A DNA stretch of 64,000 nt, taken from Rebecca billardiae RCC1528 (Eukaryota; Haptophyta). Shown piece by piece: positions 47,556-57,517 of this stretch. Both the position numbers and the translations under genes were made by a program. The stretch spans positions 744,001-808,000 of the forward strand of contig OZ251225.1 in NCBI GenBank assembly GCA_965240325.2, read 5' to 3'. Below the pieces are notes generated by a model. The model made no database searches. It was not told where the DNA came from and saw only the letters and a list, made by a program, of their open reading frames with translations. Positions within the stretch are counted from its first letter, which is position 1, and each line of letters starts with the position of its first letter.

Positions 47556-48827
47556 TCAGGCGGCCGCCGCCGCGGAGCAGTCACTGCGGCTGCTCATGCC
47601 ACTCGAACAGTGCCGCAGCAGGCCCGGACGGGCCTGATGCGGGCGGCGGGCTGCGTGCCGATGCACACTAGCAAGACCACCTCTGAGCATGCCACCATCC
47701 CAACACTCGCAGGAGAGCCCTCCGCCGTCGAGGCTTGCGTGCGCAGACTGGCAGTCGATTGCCGCCGCCAAGCTTGCCGCGGTCCGTTCGGCGACTCCGA
47801 GCCCGTACTCTGTGTCACCGGCATCGTCGCCGTTCGTCGTACCCCGGCCCACGCGAGGCTGCCACCGGTCCACCACTACTGCGGCGGACTGCGCGCGCTT
47901 CGCCACGCGCTCGCCCCGGAGCTCCGCCGCTCTCCTATCGCGCTTGAGCTCGGCGCCGTCGGCAGCCATGGCCGCCCGCTCGGCCGCAGCGCGATCTGTG
48001 CCCCAGCACGCGCTGCGCTCGGCTTCGTCGGCGCGCAAGCTGGCACGCGCAGCGTCGGCGACGGCGCGCGCGGTCGCCTTGCGCGACGAGTCCAGCTCCA
48101 CCTGCTGCTCCGAGATGATCGCGTGCGCAGCAGGAGTCACGCGCTGCTCGTGCAGCGGCACCGGCACGCGGCCTGATGCGGAAATGCGCGGCGCGCCGGC
48201 GTCGGGGTGCGAGTCGAGGTCGCGGAAGGGGCAGCTGACGTGGGCGGCGCCCAGCAACTTGTCGTCGGTGTCCAGCTCCGCCAACCTCTCCGCCGCCGAT
48301 GCGCCCAGCTTCCGGCTCAGGATGCGCTCCACGTCCTGGCGCTTGCCCTTCGACCACCTGTGCACCGTCATCAGCCAGTTGCCGATCATCTCGAGCCGCG
48401 GCGAGTCGTGGCGCGCCGAGATGCCGTGCACGTCCGCGCAGGCGTGCGCGACCTTCTTGGGCTTCCTCATCCCACCGTCGCCCGCGGTCTGGGCGTACGC
48501 CGCGGTGAACACTATGACCAACTGCTTGCGCTTCTTCAAGTTCTTCTCGAGCATGAGGTCCACGAGCGTGCGGAGGAGGTCGAGGAGCACGAAGTTGAGC
48601 ACCGATGCGTACCGCGGGTGCGTGCCGGCCACGAAGCGGCAGCCTGAAGTGTGCATCACGTGAATGGCGCGCGCCGCCGCCGCCGTCTCCTCGACCTGCT
48701 CCACGCGGACGTTGATGTCTGGCGGCAGCTCGAGCCTTGACTGCTGCACGCCATCGTGGCCGTCCGCGGAGGAGGTGAGCCCCTCTGCGGTGCTGGCGGG
48801 GACCTCGGGCGGGTCGCACATGTCCAT
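47556..48827 (-). CDS. Unknown protein, helical, no recognised family
   Basis: 423 residues from the first ATG. The frame stays open upstream to a GTG at 49163, so the true start could be in an earlier exon. The N-terminal half looks like a folded helical domain: VMHTSGCRFVAGTHPRYASV, LNFVLLDLLRTLVDLMLEKN, KKRKQLVIVFTAAYAQ and RLEMIGNWLMTVHRWSKGKR. The middle (VELDSSRKATARAVADAARA and following) is a charged coiled coil. The C-terminus is low complexity. I recognise no catalytic motif or domain. The spacing of hydrophobic residues argues for a real protein rather than a shadow frame. Confidence 0.5.
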   Translation of the reverse strand: MDMCDPPEVPASTAEGLTSSADGHDGVQQSRLELPPDINVRVEQVEETAAAARAIHVMHTSGCRFVAGTHPRYASVLNFVLLDLLRTLVDLMLEKNLKKRKQLVIVFTAAYAQTAGDGGMRKPKKVAHACADVHGISARHDSPRLEMIGNWLMTVHRWSKGKRQDVERILSRKLGASAAERLAELDTDDKLLGAAHVSCPFRDLDSHPDAGAPRISASGRVPVPLHEQRVTPAAHAIISEQQVELDSSRKATARAVADAARASLRADEAERSACWGTDRAAAERAAMAADGAELKRDRRAAELRGERVAKRAQSAAVVVDRWQPRVGRGTTNGDDAGDTEYGLGVAERTAASLAAAIDCQSAHASLDGGGLSCECWDGGMLRGGLASVHRHAARRPHQARPGLLRHCSSGMSSRSDCSAAAAA

Positions 48828-50120
48828 GGACACGCGCACATCATCATCCGCCACGCCCTGGACCTCGTCATGCCCGACACGGCGGTCAGCAAGTTGATCG
48901 ACGTCGAGCGGCCCTTGCGGCAGAGGCCCGCGGGGAGCGTCAGAGCGCGAGAGCGACGCGTCGGGTGGGCAAGGAGGCTGCGTCGAGTCGTTGTCGATGT
49001 CCACCCCACCGCGTAGGTCATGTTCGTCTCCGCGTAGGTCGCCAGCACGTGCTGCTAGGACTCGCTCCTTGGTCGCGAGCAGCGCACGTTGAGCACGCAG
49101 ATGCAAATTATGAAGCACGAGCTTCGGTTGGACCACGACTCCCAGCGAGAGCCCGGTCCGCACGAGTCATGGCTGCCCGTCCGCAGCCGCCCAGCCGCTT
49201 GACGAGGCGCCTGCACCGAGGTGGGTGCGCCCAATGGCGAGCGGACGGCCGTCGATGAGGGCCATCAGCCTCGCCGACCCCGTTCAGAGCTCCGCTCCCG
49301 CGCCGGGGCCAGCCGAGCGCGGATTTGGAATCTGCCGATCGCGAAAACCCGCCGAACAAGTTCTGAATGGAAAAGAAAAGAAAATCAAAACTCAATTTAA
49401 TCTGATGGACCCCCTATAATATACGGCCCGCCATTAACGACGTGGTATGCAACGGGCAGGCGTCAGAGTCAGCAAGCTGTAGCAGCAGATCGAGCAGCAG
49501 AGACAAACACCAGGATCAGCGCTCCTCGCCGTCGTCCCCCCCCCCCCTCGTAGTCGCCCAATGATAATTTTAAGCTACTCGGGTAACGTACTCTATAGTC
49601 ATAGTGAGGCGAAGTACCCGAAGTCTTGTAAAAGTGTCGCCTGTCGGGCTCAGGCTCGGACGATTTAGACTATACTCAGTGAGTGTGTCAGTTTGAGCCG
49701 TGTCAAAGGCCGGCCGGGTCGGCCGTCGGCCCGGCGGCCGTGCCCGTGGCGGCATGCAGCCAGTGCCTAGAGTGACGTACTGAATATTAATTGCTAATGA
49801 GTAGTTAAATTTATAATAATAATACCGCTGCTCATAATAATCTCACTAGTCACTGGCATCCGGACGTGTAACTACCGCTGTGCTCAATATATATATGCGT
49901 ATATATATATATATATATATACTTCTTGAAAAGTAATAATTCTATGCCGCGTGCACATGCGGCAGTCATGTGAGTCACTGAGTGTCAGTGAGTGCCGGGA
50001 CCGTACTTGACAGACTTGTGATCAGTGATGGCACCGGTTCACAGTGACCCGAATCGGCCACTTAGTCAATAATCAGCCATATAATTAACTGGCACGGCCT
50101 GGCCGCCGCCAGTGTCAAGT
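48828..50120. other. Possible 5' part of the unknown gene, then repeat-rich spacer
   Basis: 48828-49163 may hold upstream coding sequence or an intron of the preceding gene. 49164-50120 has no gene, only simple tracts: CCCCCCCCCC near 49540, ATAATAATA near 49813 and (TA)n at about 49886-49921. Confidence 0.4.
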
Positions 50121-51254
50121 TCAAGGCCAAAAGTGTGCTCGTACCCCACTCTTGCGGAGTCTGGTCATCACCGACAGCGCATGGTCAACGGTGCCGCCGG
50201 TCAATCCGGCCGCCGACTCGTCTTGATGCCAGAACGGGTTGAGCCATGGCTCGTTGGGCGTATCAAAATGGTACTCGAAGAAGAACTCGTCGATTAGCCT
50301 CGATGCATTCGTGCCGCGTCGATTGGTGAGAACCTCGTCAACGAGCTCGTGTTCGACAGAGAAGGTGTCGATGTCGAGTTTGAACACGACAAAGTCTTCT
50401 TCGCTCGCCACCTCGGCGATGGTCAGGAGCGGGTCGCTGGCTGTGCCGGGGTATACCGGTACGTTGTAGAAGTGAAGCCGCGCGCGCTGCGCAAGGGGAA
50501 CATGCCGCCACCACCTCTTCGCCTCGTACTTCTTGGCTTCCCATGCCCATATGCCGTCGAAGTGGATGCACTGCCGGGCGTACAGTTGGACGAGAAGAGG
50601 GAGCGACGGGCCCTGCGCTGACGCCAAATCAGTCCGGCTGTTGGCCACATGCTTGCCCCAGTCTGCGCAGCCAGCATCAAAGAGCAGCGCTCGCTGTGGC
50701 CTGGCTGTGCTCGCCCATCGACCCTCAGCACCCGTCGCGGAGCAGCGCGAAGCGAGCACAAGATGGTCGACGCGCAGCAGGCCCTTCTTCACCATCTCGC
50801 GAGTGATCCGCTTCTTCTCGCTCTGCGTGGTAGGGCCTCTGCGGCCGGGTGGAAGGCTGCATCCGATGTCAGCATGCACCGGGTGGCGTGCGAAGCCGTG
50901 CAGAGGCTCGATCGGCTCCCAGGTGCACGGCTGGCTCGCATTCGATGCGGCACAGATCTCGATCTGCGACATGATATCCAGGTAGTCCGGCCCAGCGGCG
51001 CGTCTGCGGGCATGCAGCGACGAGTTCTGCGCGCCACGCAGCCTGGCGGCCACACGGACGGCGCGCTCTTGCAGACCCTGCTGCTTTGGGGCCTCTGCAA
51101 CCTCGCAGATGCGGCCATCCACCTTGCCCTCGAGGACCCACGGCCGCTCGGCCTCACTGACGTGGTAGAACACGCGCACGCCCCCAGACGCCGCCGAGGC
51201 ACGGGCTTGTTCAGCGGCAGCGCCAAGCACAGGGGCGAGCAGCCACCACACCAT
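50121..51254 (-). CDS. Secreted FkbM-like methyltransferase-family protein
   Basis: 377 residues. The ATG at 51254 opens a signal peptide (MVWWLLAPVLGAAAEQ). The C-terminal half reads LLFDAGCADWG (position of the SAM-binding glycine loop), QCIHFDGIWAWEAKKYEAKR, HFYNVPVYPG, EEDFVVFKLDIDTFSVEHEL and LIDEFFFEYHFD. This order resembles algal secreted proteins related to the FkbM methyltransferase fold. Whether it methylates anything is unproven. The N-terminal half is Cys-containing and unassigned. Two neighbours, the DUF5672-like protein and the sulfotransferase, are also secretory-pathway sugar-type enzymes, but no operon-like linkage is implied. Confidence 0.6.
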   Translation of the reverse strand: MVWWLLAPVLGAAAEQARASAASGGVRVFYHVSEAERPWVLEGKVDGRICEVAEAPKQQGLQERAVRVAARLRGAQNSSLHARRRAAGPDYLDIMSQIEICAASNASQPCTWEPIEPLHGFARHPVHADIGCSLPPGRRGPTTQSEKKRITREMVKKGLLRVDHLVLASRCSATGAEGRWASTARPQRALLFDAGCADWGKHVANSRTDLASAQGPSLPLLVQLYARQCIHFDGIWAWEAKKYEAKRWWRHVPLAQRARLHFYNVPVYPGTASDPLLTIAEVASEEDFVVFKLDIDTFSVEHELVDEVLTNRRGTNASRLIDEFFFEYHFDTPNEPWLNPFWHQDESAAGLTGGTVDHALSVMTRLRKSGVRAHFWP

Positions 51255-51630
51255 GGCGGCGCGGCTGGCCACAGCTTGGCTATACTGTACTGTACGTACG
51301 GCGGCTCCGCGGGGTAATCACAGTCCGCGCTTTCCCCTCTCCGCGCCCACGTCCGACCACGCCGCGCGCGCCAACGCGCGCGCACCACGAGATGAGAAAG
51401 AGAACCCACGCCGAGGCGTTTTGAGTTTTCAGCCCCCGGTGCCTATAATTTGGTACACGGGCCGTCCGGGCCCGCATTATGCCATAGCTTCAGTCCGGGA
51501 GCCAAGGAGGGTCGGAGGGACTGAACAGGAAGGTCCGGACTCGCTCGCACGCAGCCCGGCCTTCCGCCTTCACCGTGAAGGTGGCACAGTAAGTACAGTT
51601 TATTATAATAATGTGTTTTAACGTGCGTAA
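51255..51630. other. Upstream spacer of FkbM-like gene
   Basis: No gene is recognised. GTACTGTACTGTACGTACGG near 51285 is a small palindrome-rich sequence close to the start codon and might be part of the promoter. Confidence 0.35.
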
Positions 51631-51639
51631 GGCTCACGG

Positions 51640-51790
51640 TGGCAGGTAGTGCCGCGGCCATCCTTCATCGCACGCTCTCCGAAGAGAGACCTGGAAACTG
51701 GTTTTGAACCCATGACCTCAGACGCAAGAGCACGCCAGTAGGCTCCCTCTCCCACTCGCCGACTCGGCCACAGACCGGCGTTAAGAATAC
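51640..51790 (-). repeat. tRNA-derived SINE-like sequence
   Basis: On the minus strand GGCCGAGTCGGCGAG (about 51762-51776) resembles a tRNA A box of the Leu/Ser type. About 55 bases later GGGTTCAAAACC (about 51700) matches a B box. The arms do not close into a clean cloverleaf (the T-stem is imperfect), so it is more likely a tRNA-derived element than a tRNA gene. Confidence 0.5.
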
Positions 51791-51794
51791 TGTA

Positions 51795-52080
51795 AGAGAC
51801 GCACACAGCTCAGGCAGGCGAGAGTGACGCCCGCCAACTGTCATCGCCCATGAAGCCGTCGCCGATGGTAGCGCCGCCGGAAAACTTCGGCCGTCCGCCT
51901 GCGAGGCCTGTACTCTGTAGACAGTTTACTAAGAGTAAGAATAAGAGACGCACACAGCTCAGGCAGGCGAGATCGTGACGCCCGCCAACTGTCACCGCCC
52001 ATGAAGCCGTCGCCGATGGTAGCGCCGCCGGAAATATTCGTTCAGCCGTCCGCCTGCGAAGTGCGAGGCACGGCCTGGAT
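51795..52080. repeat. Tandem duplication, period 149 bp
   Basis: Two copies start AGAGACGCACACAGCTCAGG at 51795 and 51944 and run through CCATGAAGCCGTCGCCGATG and GTAGCGCCGCCGGAAA, with small differences. The first ~36 bases are also found inverted at 11789-11826. Confidence 0.85.
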
Positions 52081-52798
52081 GAGGGCTGGTCCTCGCCCCA
52101 CCGTCGTCCACAAAACGTCGTCGTCCGAACTCGCCGACTGGGCGCCGATGCGACAGCGCGCCGACAGGATGAGGATGTAGTAGTAGGGAATGTAGAGCCC
52201 CCGAGTATGCATGTATGGAGCGCTCCATTTCCCAGCGAAGTGCCCCAACTCGGCGGGGCTGGCACGCTCGGCACACGCTCCTGAGCGCTCGCTTCGCGGT
52301 GCGGCAGGCCTTGGATAGAATATGCAGACATGTCACGACCGCATTACCGGGCCATGCGCGCACCACATCCGCGCTACGTGGCCTGCGCGCTGGACGACTG
52401 AGAGTCAATGCCGACCCACTGCATTCAACTGCCCCGCATGCCCCCCGAGTCGCCTTCAGAGGGCGTCGACAAGCGCAGAGCGGGCGCGCGGGAGTTCGAC
52501 CAACTCGTGTACCTTCTTGCAAGCACCAGCGGCGATGTCGCAAGCCGAACCTTGACCAGCTGTGGAACTTCAACTTGAGCTGGTCGGCAGCAAAACAACG
52601 CATGGCCCCGGATCAAGTTAGCAGCGTGCGAGGAGGAGGCGCGGTGCGCGTCCGCAGCTGGCGAGAGGCGTCCGGACCGTGCCCTTCTCGGCCACGCCCG
52701 CGCGCTTCCCGCCGCCGCGGGCCCCGTGTACGCCCGTCGTCGCCCTCGCCGCGTGGGCGCCAAGCCGGGCTCAAGTGAGTTCCAACAAGCGCTCCATA
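52081..52798. other. No confident gene
   Basis: Frames overlap on both strands and none has a domain. It ends at the left 32-bp direct repeat of the Myb-repeat unit. Confidence 0.35.
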
Positions 52799-52829
52799 GT
52801 GAGCGACACGTGCGGGAGCTCACGTAGAC

Positions 52830-53085
52830 TGACGCAAAACACATCTTAACCTGATGCCCACCCCCGTGGTCTTCTACCGTATTTGCAAATAGGACAAAGT
52901 TCGGGCGCAAAGCCTCCAATCTTTGTATGTGTGGACTCGAGAGCGTCCAATCTTTGTATGTGTGGACTCGTTCGGGCGCAAAGCCTCCAATCTTTGTATG
53001 TGTGGACTCGAGAGCGTCCAATCTTTGTATGTGTGGACTCGTTCGGGCGCAAAGCGTCCAACCTTTGTATGTGTGGACTCGTTTA
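52830..53085 (+). repeat. Left terminal direct repeat with tandem units
   Basis: About 186 bases match 57333-57517, then two further tandem units follow. Five copies of a CCAA(T/C)CTTTGTATGTGTGG unit alternate between spacings of about 31 and 41 bases (composite period about 72). The right copy has three. Confidence 0.85.
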
Positions 53086-53338
53086 CTTGCATAGAAATCT
53101 TCCTCAAAATGTGGCGAGAAGTACCCACTTCGCTATGAGCCTGTGAATATGGCCACAGCGATGCCGCGAACCGTTTCGTTACGATAACCACCCTGCGCTC
53201 GCCTGGGCGCTCGTGGACGTGAGCAGTTCGAGCCTCCAGCAGTTGGCCGGTTCAACCTGGTGAGTTCCATCGCGTCGCACCGCCCGGAGGGCACGCACGA
53301 GACGTGGTGCCCCCGCCGGCGCTGTGGCGCTGGTCGCA

Positions 53339-56300
53339 ATGGGAGGGCCTCAACCTACTCCCAGGGCTGCCCTCGACGAGCTGCGTCGCGTCTATGGTTG
53401 CATCCCCGAGTGGATGGTCGACGAACGACTCCATGTTAAGCGCGCTCGGGGCGATGTCCTGCGTCTCGCGATGCCTCGACCTCGGGGGCTGCACGAGACG
53501 CTCGGGCTGCACATGCCGGGGGTGGACCCCCTCGACGCGTCGGCGACGCACATTGCCGTGCTCAAACGCGTCATGCGCTGCATTCCTGTGCACATGCGCG
53601 ACGCACATGGGTGCGTCAGACGCGCGCTGCGCGAGGCAAAGGCTCCGCCTCGCCCTCAGCGCGTCGCGCGATGCCGGCGCGCGACGCGCGGCCTCGATCT
53701 TCCTGACGTGGACAGCTTCGACGTGACGGGCACACAGATTGCCGTGCTGGAGCGCGTCGCGCGCTGCGTTCCCGCACACATGCAAGCCGTGCAAGCACGC
53801 GTGCAAGGCGCGCTGCGCGTGGCTCATCGCGATGACGATATTAAGCAGCGGCGCGCGCTGGTGGACTGGCGTGCGGGCGATCTGGCGCTGGCCACGGAAT
53901 CGTGCCTCGCACGCCGGCGCGCTCGCGACGAGCGAGCGCAACGCGCCGCGGCGCGCGCACGCGAGCGCGCGTGCCGATCCGGAGCAGGCTGGCACGTGTT
54001 CGAGGAGAATCCGGCGCGACGCGTTGGTGGCGGCGTGCGCAGGCGGCGTGCGCGGGCCAGCCGCCGCAGCACCCTGTCTCGGCGTCATGCGACATCCGAC
54101 GCGGTGCCCCGAGACACTGCCGAGATGTCGAGCGCGCCGCAGCACGCCGCGCTCGACCACGATTCGATTCGGTGCAAGGCGACCGCCGAGCAGCGCCGCG
54201 CGCTCAGCAGCATGCAAGCAGCAATGCGTGCTGACGGCGCAGGAGCCGATGCAGCACGGCGCAAGGCGTACGGCGCGGGCGTGCGCGCCGCGTGCACGGC
54301 GCTGCGCGTTTGCGCCTCGAACGCGCCCACTCTTCCCGAGGACGACGCGCTGCTCGAATCGGCGATGATGATCGCCGCGCGCGCTGGGCTGCTCTGGTTT
54401 GGCCGCGCGCCGCCATCGCAGCTGCTCGCACCACCACCTGCGGCTGGGGTGCAGGCCCTCTCTGCCGTCGCTCGCGCCTCGAAGGCGGAGTCGGGCTGGC
54501 GGGACGTGGCGTTTGCCGTCGCGCACGCGCGGCTGCGGCGTGAGCGCGCCGCGCGCGCCATTCAACGGCGCGCACGCCCGCTGTGGCGAATCCGCGGCAC
54601 CGCCGCTGGCGCGCGCGTGGAGTTGGGGCGTGCGCCGCGACGCGTGGGCGCGGTGCGCGGCGCGCTCGGCATCGTCTGCATGGAGCGGCGGCGCGCGCGG
54701 CTGCTGGCCGACGAGGAGATGCTGATGCCCGGTGGCGACTACTACTACACGCCGATGGCGTACGCGCCGGGTGCTATCGCCGGCGCCGAGCCCGCTTCGA
54801 CGCCGCCACCGCAGCTGCCGCCGTCGCACGACCGCATCGCGTCAACCTCTGCCGGGCAGCACTCGCGCTCAGCCTCGGGCTGCTGCTCTGCGGCAGGCTG
54901 CGCCGCGCGCGTGGGCCGCCCAGCGCCCGTGGCGGCGCACGTGCTGTACGCGGTGCCGTGCGCGCACGTTGGCGCACCGCATCGTGATCGTGCGGCGAGC
55001 GAGGCGGACACGGCGCCACCGTGCGGAGCTGGCGAGCACGGCGGGCACTTGGCGCCAAGTTTGGTGGCGCGGCCCGGCGCGCACGTGGACGGCGACTGGC
55101 TCAACGCGCGCGCGCGCGGCGGCGGCGCATCGCTGGCAGCGATGCTGGGCGTGGACGGATTGGCAACCGTCCGCGATATCATCGCGCGCTCCAAGTCCTC
55201 GAATTTCTCGGTCGAGCAGAGCCTCGCCGTGCTCGAGACCGGGCTGGGCTACGGCGCGGCCGCTGAGCATCCCGCGCTGAGCCGTGTCGCGCCAGACCTG
55301 ATCCGCAGGCATCGTCTCCGCCTGCGCGCGCTGCTGGGGAAGCACGCACCCACCGCCGTCCAGCGGCTCGACGCGCACCGCGCTTCAAGCGCACGCGGCG
55401 GCGCTGCTCCATCCGTATCGGCTGCGACGGCTGCCCCGCAGACCGACGCACACCGTGCCCCGAGCACGCGCGATGGCGCCGCAGTTGCTGATCACCGCGC
55501 GCCCCACCTGACGCGGTCGGAGTCGACGACGCGGCGTCCATCCACCACGCAGACGGAGGCTGACGGGAGCGCCATATCGTCGCCGCCGGCCACGTTGCTG
55601 CTGGAGGTCCTCGGCGCCCAGGCGCATGCGCGCGTGTGCGCGCTCATCAGCTCGCGCTCACAGTCCCAGCTCTTCTCGCTCGAGCAGAGCCTCGCGGTGT
55701 TGGAGACGGGTGTGGTCGGCGCGCCGCGTGGCGCGCACCCACTGCTCGAGGATTTCAAGCCGCAGCAGTGTCGCTCGCATCGCTGGGCGCTCCACCAGAT
55801 TTTGCGCGCCGAGTGCCCAGACGCGCTCGAGCGGCTGCGAGCCAAGGGCGTCGAGAGCGTGTCGCTTTCACCTGTGCAGCCGTCACAGCGTGCAGAGGCG
55901 GTGTCCGATGCGCTCTCGGTGGCGGTCGCGAGCGCAACGGCGCGTGCGACGACCACGCCGTTGGAGCAGCTCCTCGGCCACGAGGCGCATGCGTGCGTGC
56001 GCGCGCTCATCAGTTCACGCTCGCACTCGCAGCTCTTCTCGCTCGAGCAGAGCCTCGCCGTGTTGGAGACGGGCATTGTCGGCGCGCCGCGTGGCGCGCA
56101 CCCACTGCTCGAGGATTTCAAGCCGCAGCAGTGTCACTCGCATCGCTGGGCGCTCCACCAGATTTTGCGCGCCGAGTGCCCAGACGCGCTCGAGCGGCTG
56201 CGAGCCAAGGGCGTCGAGCAGCATCGCGTGCGCGCGGTCAAGCGGCCGCGGCCGTCCGAGGCGACGCCGAGCTGCACGTCGGGCGCGCGCGCTGCGCCGC

Positions 56301-57334
56301 GCGCCGCGCGCGCGTGTCCGGCCCCGGTGCAGCGCGCGCTCGGCGACGCGGGCTGCGCACAGCTGCTCGCAGTGCTCGAGGCGCACTCGACCGAGCTGTG
56401 CGTGCCGGTCGACGTGGCGCTCGAGGTGCTCTCCATGCAGATTGGCGGTCGCAGCGACACGAGCATGTCGCGGCGCTGTCGCCTGGCCCCGAAGCGCGAG
56501 CTCGCGCAGTGCGCACGCGAGCTGCGCGCGCTGCTGAGCGCGCACGCGCCCAGCGCGCACGCGCTCGTCTGGCCGATCAGCGCGCTGCCCGGCGCACGCC
56601 CGTCCGGCATCGACGCTGACGGCGCGGGCGCGCACGAGGCGGAGCCGTCGCCGATCGCCATGGACGTCGACGGCAGCGGCATCGACGCCGCGCACCCACG
56701 TGCCACCGCCGCCGCTGCTCGGGCTGACGCTCGCGACGCGCTCGCGCACGGGCCGGGAGCAGCAGCGCTGTGCGAGCGCGCGCCACGCGCCGCGTGCGGC
56801 GATGAGCAGCCGAGTGCCGAGCCGCCCGCCGCTCCGCAGCCCGCAGACTCGCCCGAGCGCGCATTCGCGCGCTTGCACGGCGCGCTTCGCACCATGCGCG
56901 ACGGGCGCGTGCTTCGCTTCTACATGCAGAACGACTCGACGTGGGACGTGGAGGCCGATCTCGCGCTGCTGCAGGCGCAGTACGCCTACGTGCTCAACCC
57001 GCGCGCGCGGCGCGCGTGGCCGGCGTTCGAGGGCAAGACGGCGAACGCGTGCGCGCTGCGCCTGCGGCGGCTGCGCAAGGTGATCGAGGAGGTCGAGCCG
57101 GGTCTGCTCGCCACGCTCTTTCCCGCCGACGCCGACGACGAGCTGCGCGAGCTGGTGAGGCGCTGCGCCGACCCGGCCGAGCGCGCCAGGCTGTGCTCGG
57201 CTCACACGGGGCCGCTGCCGAGCGCGACGGCCGCGCTGCGCGAGGCGACGGCAGGGCTGCCCGAGGCGCATCGGGCGGAGGCGCTGCGGCTCCTCCGCGT
57301 CGAGTTCGACACGGGTATGAACATTTGGGATTGA
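53339..57334 (+). CDS. Large protein with repeated Myb/SANT-like modules, unknown function
   Basis: 1331 residues from the first ATG, no introns. The N-terminus has two clear copies (plus a weaker first one) of a ~45-residue unit: VDPLDASATHIAVLKRVMRC and VDSFDVTGTQIAVLERVARC, each followed by (I/V)P-x-HM. A Cys/Ala/Arg-rich low-complexity middle follows. Four ~80-residue modules lie at about 601-679, 754-840, 873-960 and 997-1077. They share FSLEQSLAVLETG, HPLLEDFKPQQC, HRWALHQILR and DALERLRAKGV in the middle two, which are almost identical even at DNA level. The helix spacing resembles Myb/SANT folds. A fifth, clearer Myb-like segment lies near 1198-1255 (STWDVEADLALLQ, FEGKTANACALRLRRLRKVI). 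DNA binding is the best guess. It sits between direct terminal repeats. Confidence 0.7.
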   Translation: MGGPQPTPRAALDELRRVYGCIPEWMVDERLHVKRARGDVLRLAMPRPRGLHETLGLHMPGVDPLDASATHIAVLKRVMRCIPVHMRDAHGCVRRALREAKAPPRPQRVARCRRATRGLDLPDVDSFDVTGTQIAVLERVARCVPAHMQAVQARVQGALRVAHRDDDIKQRRALVDWRAGDLALATESCLARRRARDERAQRAAARARERACRSGAGWHVFEENPARRVGGGVRRRRARASRRSTLSRRHATSDAVPRDTAEMSSAPQHAALDHDSIRCKATAEQRRALSSMQAAMRADGAGADAARRKAYGAGVRAACTALRVCASNAPTLPEDDALLESAMMIAARAGLLWFGRAPPSQLLAPPPAAGVQALSAVARASKAESGWRDVAFAVAHARLRRERAARAIQRRARPLWRIRGTAAGARVELGRAPRRVGAVRGALGIVCMERRRARLLADEEMLMPGGDYYYTPMAYAPGAIAGAEPASTPPPQLPPSHDRIASTSAGQHSRSASGCCSAAGCAARVGRPAPVAAHVLYAVPCAHVGAPHRDRAASEADTAPPCGAGEHGGHLAPSLVARPGAHVDGDWLNARARGGGASLAAMLGVDGLATVRDIIARSKSSNFSVEQSLAVLETGLGYGAAAEHPALSRVAPDLIRRHRLRLRALLGKHAPTAVQRLDAHRASSARGGAAPSVSAATAAPQTDAHRAPSTRDGAAVADHRAPHLTRSESTTRRPSTTQTEADGSAISSPPATLLLEVLGAQAHARVCALISSRSQSQLFSLEQSLAVLETGVVGAPRGAHPLLEDFKPQQCRSHRWALHQILRAECPDALERLRAKGVESVSLSPVQPSQRAEAVSDALSVAVASATARATTTPLEQLLGHEAHACVRALISSRSHSQLFSLEQSLAVLETGIVGAPRGAHPLLEDFKPQQCHSHRWALHQILRAECPDALERLRAKGVEQHRVRAVKRPRPSEATPSCTSGARAAPRAARACPAPVQRALGDAGCAQLLAVLEAHSTELCVPVDVALEVLSMQIGGRSDTSMSRRCRLAPKRELAQCARELRALLSAHAPSAHALVWPISALPGARPSGIDADGAGAHEAEPSPIAMDVDGSGIDAAHPRATAAAARADARDALAHGPGAAALCERAPRAACGDEQPSAEPPAAPQPADSPERAFARLHGALRTMRDGRVLRFYMQNDSTWDVEADLALLQAQYAYVLNPRARRAWPAFEGKTANACALRLRRLRKVIEEVEPGLLATLFPADADDELRELVRRCADPAERARLCSAHTGPLPSATAALREATAGLPEAHRAEALRLLRVEFDTGMNIWD

Positions 57335-57517
57335 CGCAAAACACATCTTAACCTGATGCCCACCCCCGTGGTCTTCTACCGTATTTGCAAATAGGACAAA
57401 GTTCGGGCGCAAAGCCTCCAATCTTTGTATGTGTGGACTCGAGAGCGTCCAATCTTTGTATGTGTGGACTCGTTCGGGCGCAAAGCCTCCAATCTTTGTA
57501 TGTGTGGACTCGAGAGC
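57333..57517 (+). repeat. Right terminal direct repeat
   Basis: Matches 52830 onward, with three tandem units. Its first TGA is the stop codon of the Myb-repeat gene, and the 32-bp flank repeat follows directly. Confidence 0.85.

Noticed and set aside
51690-51780. Functional tRNA gene
   Set aside because: A- and B-box-like sequences are present, but the T-stem and acceptor do not pair cleanly.
52900-53090. CRISPR-like array
   Set aside because: The spacers are only two alternating short sequences, not unique, and the genome is eukaryotic.
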